Source: Gonatopus flavifemur
Lineage: Eukaryota > Arthropoda > Insecta > Hymenoptera > Dryinidae
Reading direction: 5' to 3'
Assembly: GCA_018340375.1 (NCBI GenBank)
Contig: JAFFJZ010000016.1
Span: 5,091,372 to 5,155,371, forward strand
Length of the DNA: 64,000 bases
The position numbers and the translations under genes are program-made. The first letter of the stretch is position 1. Every line of letters begins with the position of its first letter. The notes under the pieces are model-generated. The model ran no database searches. It was not told where the DNA came from and saw only the letters and a list, made by a program, of their open reading frames with translations. Shown piece by piece: positions 21,961 through 34,109 of this stretch.

Positions 21961-22589
21961 TCTTTTCGAGCGCGCGACCGGTTGTTGCATCCGGCCACTC
22001 AATTATCCACAAGACCAAAGTAGAATATAATTTAAATATCGCGTACCCGAATGTGAACTGAGCATAAATGAAAATATTCATGGAGTTTGAATCATTTTTC
22101 TTATGAGAAAAAACTAAAACATATATTTTCATATTTTTCCAGAGGATACTTCATAGGTATATTCAATTGATTAGAGTGCATGAGATTTCCCCATGTTCCA
22201 ATGAAAATTCGTTCCAATAAACGATTCACACTTTATCAATATACATGAAAAGTCAAATTTGGAACAAAGTACTACTAGAGTACAGTTTACTTAATGTGAT
22301 TTTGAATCGAATGGCCTATCATGACAAATTTTTGAAGTAATTTTTGACAATAAATCTTTGTGAATTATCTATCGTGATAATTGTTCATGGTAATCAGAGT
22401 AGAGAAACTCACTGCGCTCCCAATATACCAGTCAATTTCTTCATCAAATAAAGTTTTGTGGATGTCTACTACTTATTCGCAGGGAATTTATCCCACCAAG
22501 TGCCTAGTTATTTTAAAAATAACTTCTCTCCATTTCACCATCTAATTACTTGAAAAATTATTGCAAGTGTACGAAAGTTATGATGATAG
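21961..22589. other. No recognised gene
   Basis: AT-rich sequence without repeat or coding signal that I can support. Confidence 0.4.
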
Positions 22590-23158
22590 TACATCCTTTC
22601 ATGAAATGCAACTTTGTATCTTCGTCACTCTATGAAAGAAGAATAAAGATATGGAACATTGTTTTCTTGATATACTAATATTCCCAAATACTTTTCCAGA
22701 AAAGATTCAATTACTGTCTCTGCTGAGCAATTACCTCCCCTGGTCAAAGTCACATAGCAGGTCATGGAAAAATGTTCTTACTTTGAACCATTATGGATTT
22801 TGCAACAGGACATTCATAAGTAAACCACGAAGTCCTATGAATCTGTGCTGATGATGCATCATGAATACGTATGAATATGTATTTATAAGCTCATCAAGAA
22901 CATTTTCTTATAAATTGATATGAGACTTTAACTGGGGTAATCTGTTACATTCATCGAGTGTTGTATTTTGAAATACTTCGCCAACGAATACTTGATTGGT
23001 GTCCATTGATTAGGTAATAACTCAGCAGAGACAGTAATTCAATTTCTTCTGGGAAAGTATTTGAGAATATTAGTATATCAAGAAAACAATGTTCTACATC
23101 TTCATCCTTCTTTCATAGAGTGACGAAGAGACAAAGTTGCATTTTATGGAAGGATGTA
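22590..23158. mobile_element. Foldback element, about 150-bp arms
   Basis: The left arm ACATCCTTTCATGAAATGCA and following bases, including GTCACTCTATGAAAG and AATTACTGTCTCTGCTGAG, are mirrored between 23018 and 23158. The loop of about 280 bp has no gene. Ends are approximate. Confidence 0.7.
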
Positions 23159-23159
23159 G

Positions 23160-25900
23160 GGCAGTGTGGGGAATGACTAGAAGAATAGAGATAGGAGAAG
23201 AGATTGAATCTGCCCATACATTCCGAACGATTCACTTAGGAGGAGAAGGGGGGAATAGAAGAAAGGAAAACAATACCAAATGGGGGAAAAATGATGGGAC
23301 TGGTCAGAAATAGAAATTATAGTATATCAAAACAAGATGGTGGGATGGGAATTTTCAAACGGGAGCGTTGATCAGTTGAGGAGAGGAGAGGAGTGGAAGA
23401 ACTAGTTTGAAAAGCAGTAAAATATGGAAAAATCAAGGGGACAGAAAAAATGGGCATGAGTGGTGGGATGAGGAATGCTGAGAGTTGAAGAGGGGAGCAA
23501 GAAAAGCGCTCAGAAGGTAGGGAAGTAATAGAGGAACAAGGGGAGAATATCGGGAGGAATTGAGAGCTAGCAAGAATAAATGTAAAGAAAAGAGGGAAGG
23601 AGGAATAACAAAATATGAAGAAGAGGTCAATGTGGTGAAATCAGAAAAGGAGGCATAGGATATAGTACATTGAGGAAGGAAAACGGGAGGAGTAAGCGAA
23701 GAAATTAGTTTGAGAGAATGGAAGGAGCATTCCGAAAAAAGTCTGAGAGGGACTAGTGAAGGAGTAGGGATGGGCCTAGATAAGGGAGAGGAGCAAAATT
23801 GAGAAGGTGATCATAGAGACGCAGAAAATAATTTGAATAGAAAGGAGCTCACAAGGGTATTGAATAAGTTGACAAAGCGAAAGGCTGCAGGAATAGACGA
23901 ATTACTGAATGAAGTATGGATATGGGGAGGGAAGGAACGGGAAATAGCGATACATGAAATGTGCAACAGAATTTGAGAGGAAGATACGATCTCGGATAAT
24001 TAGAAAAGAGGGATCATAATTCCGATGAAGAAGAAAGGGAAGGGAAGTGAAGTGGGAAACTATAGAGGTTCAACTGCAATGACAACATTTTACAGAATGT
24101 ACACGACGATACTGACGAACAGACTTAGACAAGAGGTAGAAGAGAAATCAGCAGTGCTAGAAAATCAAGCGGGTTTTGGAAAAGGAATGCGAACAATCGA
24201 CAACTCTCCTATAATCAATTATCTGATAGGAAAACGGATAAAAAGAGAAAAAAAAGGTATTTTAGGTTTGTTCGTAGATTTGAAGGCGACTTTTGATACA
24301 GTAGATATGAAATGCTCCGGAGAATGATGAAGAAGAGAGGAATAAATGGGAAACTAGTAGATAGGATAGAGGAATTATATAAAGAGACAAAAGTGAAGGT
24401 AGAGATCGGTGACAAATACAGTGAAAATTTTCCGTTGGCGAGAGAGGTGAGACAAGGTTGCCCACTCGTTCCAGACCTGTTCAATATTTTTATAGGAGAT
24501 TGAGAGGAACAAATGATGAGATGCATCTGGGTGGAGGTATCAGATTGAGAGAGATCAGTGTCAGAAGGTTAGCTTATGTAGATGACATAGTGGTATCAGC
24601 GGAATGTGAAGAACAATTGAAAGGAATGATACAGGTACTGAGAAAATAATTCAGAAAGGAAGGTTGACAGGTCAATGTTGATGATACAAAGATTATGAAT
24701 TTCAGAAAGGGAAGAGGAAGAATGAAAAAAGTAGAATAGAAATGGGGGGAGGAGAACATAGGAGGAGTAAAAGGATCCAAGCACTTGGGGGATGTATCAC
24801 AAAGAAACGGAGGACAAGAAGCTCATATGAAGGATAGAGCTAAGAAAGTCGCAGAGGTAATGGGACAAGTATGGGGAATAGGAAGAAAAAGATTGAGAGG
24901 GGATCGGAGAAGAAGAATGACTATTTGTTTGATCGCCTAGGGGGAACAGTAGCAGAATATGGAGCTGAAATATTGGGTTGGAAGAGAAGAGAAAATTTGG
25001 AAATAATACAAGGAAAATGTATAAGATGGACGTCATTGAGATGGTAAAACACCTGGGTATATGATCAGAGAGGAAATAAAAAGAGAAAAAATGAAGACTG
25101 AAATGGGCAAAAGAAACGGGATTTTTGAAGAAAGATTGAGACAGGGAGAAGGGGATAGGATAGCAAGGCAGTGCTAGGAGGAATTAGGAAGTAGGGAAGT
25201 ACAGTCGAAATGGGAGAAAGGGCGAAAAAATCTCTTCGAAGAAAGAGGGTATTCCTTACTTGAAATTGAGAGGAAAAGCGGAAGTGATAAATATTGAGCT
25301 GGAGGGAAGAGACAGACAATTGCGAGCACAAGAGAATTGGGGCAAGATGATAGAGTCAAGATACAACAAATGGTACAAAAAAATATGAACTATGGAAAGG
25401 TCAAAATATTTGAGAGATACAGGGGGGGGAGAATAATGGCAATCTATGACGGCAAGATTCAGATTAGGGCATGAAATAAGGGGAAAGAATTACTGGGCAG
25501 ACGGAGAAGAGAGGGAATACAGGATAATGTGATTGGGAAATTGAATCATGGGAGCAAGTGGTGGAAATATGTACGAATCAAAGAGAGAAGGAGATGAAAA
25601 ATGGGCAAGTGGAGGTAAAAGATATTCTAGATGAGAGGGAAACCGGGGACTGGTAGATGAGGAATTTAGAAAAGCCAAGAGGAGAATGCAAAAGGAGGAG
25701 AGAGGGTGAAGAGTGAGAAAATAAAGTCTGGAAAGTGAGAGAGTGATTATGAAAAGTGTCATGGAAAGGGAAGGGGTGTGGATGTGATGTATGAGTATAA
25801 GATAGGGTGGATGGATGGAGAGAGAGTGGGAGAGAGATCATGTGCACGCATACACACGTGCACACGAAATTGTAAAGTAATTTATACAATAAGGTAGAGA
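23160..25900 (+). pseudogene. Purine-rich non-LTR retrotransposon, decayed
   Basis: Successive plus-strand frames recover the reverse transcriptase in order. They are MKKKGKGSEVGNYRGS, LENQAGFGKGMRTIDN and GLFVDLKATFDTVD (24025-24327), then EVRQGCPL (24312-24503) and LAYVDDIVVSAECEEQ (24458-24649). The catalytic box reads YVDD rather than the usual YADD. Downstream come QRNGGQEAHMKDRAKK and GQVWGIGRKR, typical of the connection region of this LINE family. Many stops and frameshifts make it dead. No clear endonuclease remains in the 5' part. The same family lies inverted at 43626-47640. I associate this family with ants and other Hymenoptera. Confidence 0.8.
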
Positions 25901-26686
25901 TAAGTTAGTTTATAGGTATTATAAGACAAGATGTATAGGAGAATCTATAAAAGAGGGGGGAAGGCGCTCTCATGAAAAATAATAACCTTTCACCACTGAT
26001 TCTACTCAAAAAGCAGAACAATTTTCCACAATAAGTGGAAAATCCCTCATTTTTATGATAAAATAATTCACTCCCAAAATTTGGATATGGAATCTGTTGT
26101 GAAAGTATATCGAGGATGGCAGGAATATGTGATTGGAACGACATACCATACATATAACCAGCTACTTGGAGGCGGGAAAGTAAGCAAGTGAGGCAATTGG
26201 CCCGAGGAAGGAAGGCTCAGTTCTTATTCGTTGGAACCTTTGTTGAATTTTTATGAAAGCATATTCAGAGCGTCTTGATTTTGTTTTGTTGTTTTTTCGC
26301 TTGCCTTCCGTCTTGTATTCTCATCCCAGCTCGTTAATAATAATATTGCGTGGGAGTGATAAATTTTATGTCATCATACAAAATCGTAATTTATTTCAGC
26401 AGAATCCACCACTCTTGTGAGGAAGAAATTCCCACACTTCTCACAGTGGATATGTCAATTATATTATTCTCAAAGTATTCTCGAGAACTATTCAGAATCG
26501 AATCAAATTATTTTCCAATTCTTGAAGGATTTCCTTGATTCCACAGACGATACACAGAAATATTCAACAGGATCGTAGATCCGATAAGTCAGAAAGCATT
26601 GAAGAGATCCAGGAGTATTCAAAATAATTCAACAGAATTCGAACAAAATTTTTTACTCAAATTATTTTTTCCCCGAAGATACTCAT
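25901..26686. other. No recognised gene
   Basis: Unassigned AT-rich sequence between the LINE and the candidate host exon. The last 200 bp repeat GAATTC/TTCAG-like words but form no clear unit. Confidence 0.35.
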
Positions 26687-26974
26687 TTGAAAGCGAATAC
26701 CCCTGAATTGATTCATGCAGGAGTAACATGTGATTGTTGTATTTGTTTTCAAATCAATAATGACATCAAATCTTTGTCTGTTTACGTAGAAAAAGCTGGA
26801 CCGAGAAAGTTTGGAACCTCAGATGGCGAAGGAATTGTGGAATACAATATTCTCTGCTTAGAATTGAGGGAGGTCAACCAGAAAATATTGAAACAGATCG
26901 CATCGTTGTAACAGAACTATCGAAGAAAGACCATCTTCGCTATATCGAAGGGCGGTGAATCTGTTTGGAAGGAT

Positions 26975-27226
26975 ATGAGGCAAGTTGTGGTTTTGGAGCC
27001 GGCAGGCAGCGTTCTAGTCATCAGGCAAACTTCCCTTGGGAACAACGTCAGTAACAACACAAATACTAACTCAAATTTTGTATCAGCTGTTGGTGCAGAG
27101 AACCAGCATAGCATTACTAATCATACCGTCGCTTCTACCATTCCGAACGATCACAATCAAAATCGTATCGTAGTGGTACGATCTTCGTCATCCACAACAA
27201 CAACGTCAACTTGCATGACCAATTCG
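26975..27226 (+). CDS. Candidate host-gene exon A (unknown protein)
   Basis: An open frame starts at an ATG (26975) with MRQVVVLEPAGSVLVIRQTS and becomes rich in asparagine, serine and threonine. It reaches a GTAAAT donor exactly on a codon boundary at 27227 (phase 0). The frame is also open back to 26912, just after a TAA and next to a possible GTAACAG acceptor, so the true 5' end is uncertain; a 75-codon frame, 26687-26911, lies immediately upstream in the same frame. The sequence has high codon-like complexity and no transposon similarity. It is paired with the exon at 52049-52370 because of matching phase and composition. No domain is recognised. Confidence 0.5.
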
Positions 27227-27620
27227 GTAAATTATTCATTTTTGGAATCATCTTTATCTGCATTTTGCATATTATTCAAAGTCTTAAAATTGAAATGAAA
27301 ATAAAACAAATGGACACAGAGTGATATGATATTGACATTCACTCACACTGCTCCATATAATCCATGTATACTGTAAAAAATTTCTATCAAAAAATTCTAG
27401 TATATTTATGTAAAGTAATTAACACATACATACGTTAGGAATTTCCCGTATTTTACTGAAAATTCAATAGAAAATAGTAGTGAAAGTCTCTCCAAGTTCG
27501 GAATGTCCAGTTAAATTCATGATAAATTTCATATACACGCACCGAAAATTGATTTCCCATCCCATGATGGAAATGTTCCGATCGCTGCGTATAGGAAAAT
27601 TCCGATCATTCTTTACAATG

Positions 27621-28498
27621 CGCGATGAGTTTTGAGACATGTGGCCATGAAAGACGCAAAAAAATAACAAAAGAATATATTCAAAATATATTCTCCATTA
27701 GAAGTAATGCACATGTTGACATGATATCTCAGCGTTCTTATGCCTTCAAAAAACTTTGCAAATGCTGTTCAACTCTGTTTTCACGGCTTCTTGTATCTCG
27801 CCTGTCGATGCAAAATGGTCCCCGTTCAAGTCCATCTTCAATTTGGGTAACAGGAAGTAGTCAAGGGGACTCGAATCAGATGAGTGCAATGGATGGCTGA
27901 GCACGGGAACCTTTTTTGACTGAAAATTGAATGTCAATCCCGACGTTATGCACTGGTGTGTTATAGTGCAAGGGGAACAAAGAACTCATTCTTCACAACT
28001 TGGGTCTAACACGCGGAATTCTTTTGGAAAGTCGATCCAGCACTTGTTGGTAGAATGAAGCATTCACAACAGCACCTTGAAGAACGAATCTTTTGTGGAA
28101 AATGCCTTTGGAGTTCAATGTTGTCTTAATTTTTGATTTTTGGAAACACAATCTTTTGGTTGCGGCGAATTTTTCGAGAACACACTCTGCACTTTAGCGT
28201 TCCGTTTCAGGAGAAGCCAATTTTGATATTTTCAACGTTTTTGTCGCACTTTTACCGTCTTTAAAACGAAATTTAACCGCTACACATTGTTCGTTATTCT
28301 CATTCATCGTGAAATTATGACCCCGATGACTTTGATATTATCATGTGAATTGCTATTGAACAACTGCATGTCATCCGATGGACGTGGAACTCCATATGGG
28401 AGGAGAGTAAGTTTGTAGTATCTAGCTCCAAGAATTCAACGAAGGTCGCGCTAGTACTATCTATTCTACACCTATAGTCTCAAGACTTATGCGACATA
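27621..28498 (-). mobile_element. Internally deleted mariner
   Basis: Imperfect inverted ends around GAGTTTTGAGACATGTGG (left) and its mirror near 28475-28495 enclose mariner coding remnants on the minus strand. EQCVAVKFRFKDGKSATKT is from the N-terminus. SKGIFHKRFVLQG, FYQQVLDRLSKRIPRVRPKL and SSPLDYFLLPKLKMDLNG are from the core. The helix-turn-helix and the first catalytic segment are largely deleted, and HSSDSSPLDYF replaces the usual YSPDLAPxD. Length is about 880 bp instead of 1.3 kb. This is a third mariner lineage in the window. Confidence 0.75.
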
Positions 28499-29730
28499 TT
28501 GTTTGGACACAATAAATCATACGTAATTTATTCTGATCAAGAATATTGACTTCCTCTCGATGAACTTTCCACCCCGAGCTCTTTTTTTCACTTTCGTGTT
28601 CCTTACAGGAAACGGAAGTATTGTGATAGGGTCTAAAATCCAATATGCAGAAGGAGTTATTCCGTCTTTGCCAAACGTTTGGAAAGTTCGAAAAATTTCG
28701 ACTCTCTAAAATGTGTGTATGTGCACCCGATTCTGTGGCGCAAGATAACTCTCCTCAAAATGGACCGAGTGGACTATTTTTTTTTCCATATGTTCGTCTT
28801 GGAGAGGATTCGAGGCCTATTGATTTTGGTATCGATCGCATACTTTCGCTTTCTGTTATCCGAAAGCGAAGAAATTCACACCACGTTTTAGTTGTGATCC
28901 GATAGTGTTTCCACATGAGTTCCATCCAATCGGTTGGAGAATGTAGACATTTTTTTTCGCGATCCGCTGTGAATGAGAGATCCAAACTTCCCATCCATGG
29001 AGGCGCAAATGTGTTGAGCGCCTCCACGCTATGCTAGCGCAGATATTTATAACTAGCAGTGGGCCCTGAAAATATCAAAAAGCAGCAGAAAACAGTTCAT
29101 ACAAATATTGGTGGACAGAGGGGAACGGGAAAGCTCAGGGAGAGGAGGTGGGTTGGATTCAAACTTGCTAAAAGAACCGGATTCAAAAAGTAAGTTTGAA
29201 CACGTGTCTGATCACGTACATATATTTTTCTTCAAATTTTACAACTCTCGCGACCGTGTCGCAAGTATATTCAACAACAGGAAAGAACAATTCCGAATGA
29301 TTATCAGTCAATTGAGAAACACAGGGTATGATCACGCAACGGGAGGGCGCGGGCACGAGGAGATAATCCACACGGACGAGGCTGTTCACATCTAGTCAAG
29401 AGAAAGGGTTTAAGGGAACCGCGCCCATGAGAAATCAATCGGGGGTGGGCGAAAACGCACAAAAGGGGAGGAGCTGATACTCGAAAGAGAAGGGGCGAGG
29501 GAAAACTCGAGAGGGGAACATTGGACGATGCCAAGAGAAATGCACACTGTAACCACAAAGCCGTATAATGGGGACAGGAACCGCACTAGCACCTCCACAC
29601 CGGCGACAACACCTTGGCAGATGCAAAAATCCAAAGAAAAACCAAATTCGGCGTCCCGATGGCACCGCACACCCACCGTATGTCATATTCTTCCGCAAAA
29701 GTTCCTTGTCAACTTCCCTAGTAGCATTAG
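28499..29730. other. No recognised gene
   Basis: Moderately GC-rich stretch. Overlapping frames on both strands (28645-29030, 29108-29395, 29410-29816) match no family I know. CpG is more frequent here than elsewhere, which could mark a promoter-type region, but nothing confirms it. Confidence 0.3.
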
Positions 29731-29806
29731 AATGTTGTATACATACTATGCACGTTCATAGTATATTTAGATATACTATGATTGTGCATAGTACATATAC
29801 AACGTT
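29731..29806. repeat. Compact palindrome, about 36-bp arms
   Basis: AATGTTGTATACATACTATG and following bases are mirrored with few mismatches around a 3-base TAG centre. It could extrude or be transcribed as a miRNA-sized hairpin. Confidence 0.7.
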
Positions 29807-30272
29807 CGGTTGCTAGTTGAGTTCATTGTGACGCGGTTGTACAACAAATGACAGATGAGATGGTCACTTCCTTCTTCTACACCGACGAGTAAGTTTGTAA
29901 AGTAACTCACTGAACTCTGTCGGTGATTTTCCGTTGGAACTCATTTTTACGAGTTCTTTCAATAATCGAGATGATATTTCAACCTTGGGAATCGATAGGT
30001 GAGTGTGTGTGAGTGCGCTGAGGGGTTTCTCCTAGAACGGGTGTTTCCATCCTTTTCTATTCCTTTCATTACTTCCAGGGCAAGGTGAGGTGGCGTGACT
30101 CTGGTGAAAATGGGAACGAGGAGAAAGAGTGAACGAAACGTATGCTAAAGGGTCACAGAAACGATAATGGAAAGTATACGAAGCTTCAATGGAAAGGATA
30201 CAAAGAGTATGTGAAACAGAAATTGAAACAAAGAAAGCGGGAAAATTCAAAAAATCTAAACAAAAAAATTGA

Positions 30273-30349
30273 ACCTTGTGGTGAGAATCGAACCGGTGAC
30301 CTTCACTACGGTAGGGTCTCATCCACTGAGCCATGGATCGTCGTTGACA
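30273..30349 (-). other. tRNA-like Pol III promoter, SINE head or tRNA pseudogene
   Basis: The minus strand has TGGCTCAGTGGATGAG (A-box-like) and, about 35 bases on, GGTTCGATTCT (B-box consensus). An anticodon-arm-like segment lies between them. The acceptor ends do not pair and there is no normal 3' end, so this is not a functional tRNA. A TTTTTTTG run follows. A tRNA-derived SINE is the likeliest explanation. Confidence 0.5.
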
Positions 30350-30387
30350 TCGAGTGCTGAAAGATGTTATTTGAAATCAGAATAGGT

Positions 30388-30452
30388 ATGACTCGCATAC
30401 GCTTCATATAACCTACTATTACGTTACATGAAGCATATGCGAAACGGGATCG
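30388..30452. repeat. Short inverted repeat
   Basis: CGCATACGCTTCATATAAC is mirrored by GTTACATGAAGCATATGCG. Small hairpin, no further annotation. Confidence 0.5.
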
Positions 30453-31865
30453 GGAGTTTATGCGACGTATACAGAACGTATGATTTGATGACTTTTCAGC
30501 GAGCGGGTATCATACGCTCCAGAAAGATGGAGTTGAAACGTTTTTCGCTTCGTTTAGGTTTCCTTCTCGCTTTGTGTATACGCTTCATTTTCACCAGAGG
30601 ATGTGGTGAAGGCTGTCTCTCTTTTCCTGCTGCTGGTTGGCGTCTCGTTGATCGACGGACACAGTGCCCCTTTCTCTCATAGACCGTAGATTAGAAGAAA
30701 AGAGCGATACACGCAGGTCGTTCCCAGCCTCCTGATTGGTTACAGGGAAGAGGGAGACCTGGATGTTAATGGAGCTGTCCTTCGTTGTCAAAGCAGTCCT
30801 TCTTTGTACTCGTGGCATAGGTGGCGCTGCCTCCTCCGGGCGGGAAACCTCAACAGCGTAGAAAAGGGACAGTTAAGGAGGGTTAATGTGTTCCTGATTT
30901 TTGTACAAGCGAGCGACGACCTTGTTCCTTTCTACGAACCAACGCGCTCTCAGACTATACATGTAAGTTCCGCGGGGATCATGCGCAGTGCCACCATACA
31001 ACTTTTTGTGACGAATTATCACGTGACACCGCATCATTTGACAATGTATCGGAAGCATGCCTTCCCTGTTTTGGTGCAATCCGGATGTCATAGAATTCTG
31101 AGCATAGTCAATCCATGAGATGTTAATCGTGTGATATGAGTCCCAAACAAATCGAGGCATATGGAAAAAAAGGAAAATCACTGAACTGCAACGGAAAATT
31201 TCGAAATTTCGTGAATGCTGCTATGAGGCAGATATATTCCGTTCTTATCATTCGGTCATTATGGAATTTTTACCTTTGTTATATCACCACAGTATCATTT
31301 ACAAGTTCCAACCTGATTCTTATAGAAGAAACAGAAGGGGGACAGGAAACATGTTATCGAAAACTGTGTTTTTGCGACCGCTGGTATTTCTGTTTGTGAT
31401 GATCAGATTGCAATGAAGCCTATGCCACGTTTTAGTAACGACTCCGCAGTAGTTCTATACGCGAGTTTGATTCCAATTGATATGAAAATGCGAGGAAAAA
31501 TTGGTTTTCCATTGTCGTTGAAGAAGCGAGGTATCCATTCGTTGTATGTGATTGTTAGCGCAAGTAATAGAGGATCAATGATGATTTTGAATTCACTACT
31601 CATTGCATAAATTTAATGATGCAAGTGATGATGCAGAGTTAAATTTTTGTACATACGCAGATGAAAGAAAAAATAGGTTCTCTAAAATTTCGAATAACTA
31701 TCATTTCCGATGGATTCTTGTTTAGTGGGGAAATATGAGGCACATGGAAGCAATGTATAGTTCTCCATACCGATTTTTTAAATTGAAGACTGTATCAAAT
31801 CATGACAAATAACTTCGAATCCTCATTACGTAGGATGGGGTTTTCATTTTTATTGATCGAATTAT
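30453..31865. other. No recognised gene
   Basis: The first 400 bp are GC-richer. Frames up to about 104 codons (for example plus strand 30804-31118) show no motif. Nothing else could be supported. Confidence 0.35.
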
Positions 31866-32873
31866 GGGGGGAAATCCCTCTGGACGACTGTTTTTTCAAT
31901 AATTTTTTATGGAAAACTGAGAGCATTTAATGAAATCTGGGGAAGTACATGATGTTATTGACGTTATGAAGTATTGATACAATTTTTTTGAAGTAGAAAA
32001 AACAACATCGCGGCTCTGCAGCCCTTCAAAGTTGGCCCCGAGTTCCCGCCGGCAATGCCCTGGTCCAGGAAATTATCTGTAATCGGAAGGGAGAATGTGT
32101 TCCATCAAAATATGTTAGTGCCCTTTGCATGAACCTAACAGTTGATCATGATTTCCACAATGAATATCGTTTTCAACAATGTGTTCACAAAAAAAATTGT
32201 GCTTTTCGTTTTTTTGGTTCCTAATCTTTATTTTCCATTTTTCCTCACTGAATCCAGGTTCATGCAAAGCCTATTGACATATTTCAATGAAAAACATTCC
32301 CTCTTTTGATTACAGATAATTCCTGGACCTGGGCATTGCAAACTCGAGGCGTCAACTTGGAAGGGCTGCAGGGCCGTTATTTTGTTTTTTTCAACTTCAA
32401 AAAAATGGTATCAATACTTCATAATGTCAATAATATCATGTAGTTTTCCGAATCCCTTGTAAAAATGATTCATATATGGCCCATATATAAACTGTATTTG
32501 ATTCATATATGGACTTGGTACGAATCATATATGGTCATACATAAATCATATGTGATTCATATATGTGACATATATGACCATATAAAATTCATATACGATT
32601 GTTCAATCCATATCGGGACCAAACATGACCTATATATAGGAAACATAACGCCATATATGAAATGTATACATTTAATAAATGTCTGAAATCATATATGGCC
32701 CATATATGAATTATATAGGGGTCATATATGAATCTGTGAAATCATATATGTACCATGTGTGGTCATACATGCCGCATATATGATTCATTCTTACAAGGGA
32801 TTTCAATAAATGCTTTCAGTTTTCCATAAAAGATTATTGAAAAAACAGTCGTCCAGGGGGATTTCCCCCCTCA
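31866..32873. mobile_element. Foldback element with GGGGGGAAATCCC ends
   Basis: The left end GGGGGGAAATCCCTCTGGAC mirrors the right end GTCCAGGGGGATTTCCCCCC. Pairing continues through CAGTCGTC/GACGACTG, ACTTCATAATG and GGAAATTATCTGTAATC blocks to a centre near 32180. The right arm is interrupted by a MITE at 32454-32799. Without the insertion it is about 660 bp and nearly fully palindromic. Confidence 0.8.
32454..32799. mobile_element. MITE made of CATATATG-like words, nested in foldback
   Basis: The ends CCCTTGTAAAAATGATTCAT and its mirror ending ATTCTTACAAGGG enclose about 20 variants of ATTCATATATGGCC. It splits the sequence that is continuous in the opposite arm of the host foldback, proving it was inserted later. 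Confidence 0.8.
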
Positions 32874-34109
32874 AGAAGTTTCTCCTCACGTTTACTAGAC
32901 GATTCATATTCTGTTATGGTAAATGAATGTTCCAACGCTCATGTCATTCAAAATTGATCAATATTAGAATAAAATGATTCCAAATTACCTCAAAAATGAC
33001 CGGCAGTTTTGAAGGGATTTATATTATAGGGAATTATATTTCGATTGAGCGTCTTACAAAAATTCATATTGAGGGAGTCAATTAAGAGCACGGAGTAAGA
33101 TTAGGGAGGAAAACACTCTTCGTACAACCGAAGTGGCATATTTTTTCAGGGAATAATACAAGTCAAATATCGCCACTGATTGCGCTGTAGCCTTCTTCAA
33201 TACGATTAACTTCAAGTAGTATACAAACGGATTCAGTAAATATAAACTTTGAGTTTCCAACCCAAAAAAAGAAAATGGATTTAATTTTAGAAACTCAAAT
33301 GAACTGATTTAAATTGATTGGAAGCTCTTGACAATCATGGATGGAAGTGAATTGTGAATTATTGGAGTTTGCTTCCAGATATCAGCTATGGAATTGATTA
33401 TTTTTTCATATCGATACTGTCATTATGAGAGTTCAAAATGAATTAATTGAAAATTACAAGACCCTTCAATGAATTATTTGGAATTCTCCAAGAGCTTATT
33501 GTTCTATAAATTTGGATGAATAATAATATAATCCAACAATTCTGCAACTCTATCAAGTAAATTCCACAATTTTGTATATCAGTTTTAATTTTTCGTAACA
33601 TAATTCTTTCAAATAATACAATAATTGATTGTAAGAACTTCCGAAGTTTTTGTAAAATTGTTCAAGTTCAAAGAAAATGAGCGAAGTCACTTGAAGTCTC
33701 TGCTGAGAGGGAAACAATTCAAATTAAACAGATTTTGATCGGAAATCTGCACGTTCAATGGGAATGAATGGGTTTCTTTAACCAGGGAGTACTGATATGT
33801 GAAAGTATGTGTGGTAAGTAGGTGGTATTTCATGAGATCAGAGATGCTTATAGGATTTCACAAAATATATTGACAAGATATTTATTTTTCGAAACAATAA
33901 CAGTAATATACAAAACTTAAAAGTGAATTGCCTTCCATATATTCATAATTTTCACTTCTTATTCTTAGCTTGAGCTTCTTATTAAATATTCTCAGTTTTC
34001 ATTATCATCACAGTTCAATCAATCAATTATTCACAATATTAGTAATTCTCATAGTTGTACAATTCTCCAGATTTTCTCTCTTGTATTTTAATCTTTGGTG
34101 TTTTCAAAT
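32874..34109. other. No recognised gene
   Basis: AT-rich sequence lying just beyond the 3' end of the P-like transposase. It may include that element's 3' non-coding region, but no terminal repeat was identified. Confidence 0.35.

Noticed and set aside
26687..26911. Possible ZZ-type zinc finger (HAGVTCDCC)
   Set aside because: Only the first cysteines resemble the domain and the remaining ligands are missing; kept only as context for candidate exon A.
28755..29027. 90-codon minus-strand frame
   Set aside because: No motif, overlapping frames on the other strand equally long, no splice or start context.
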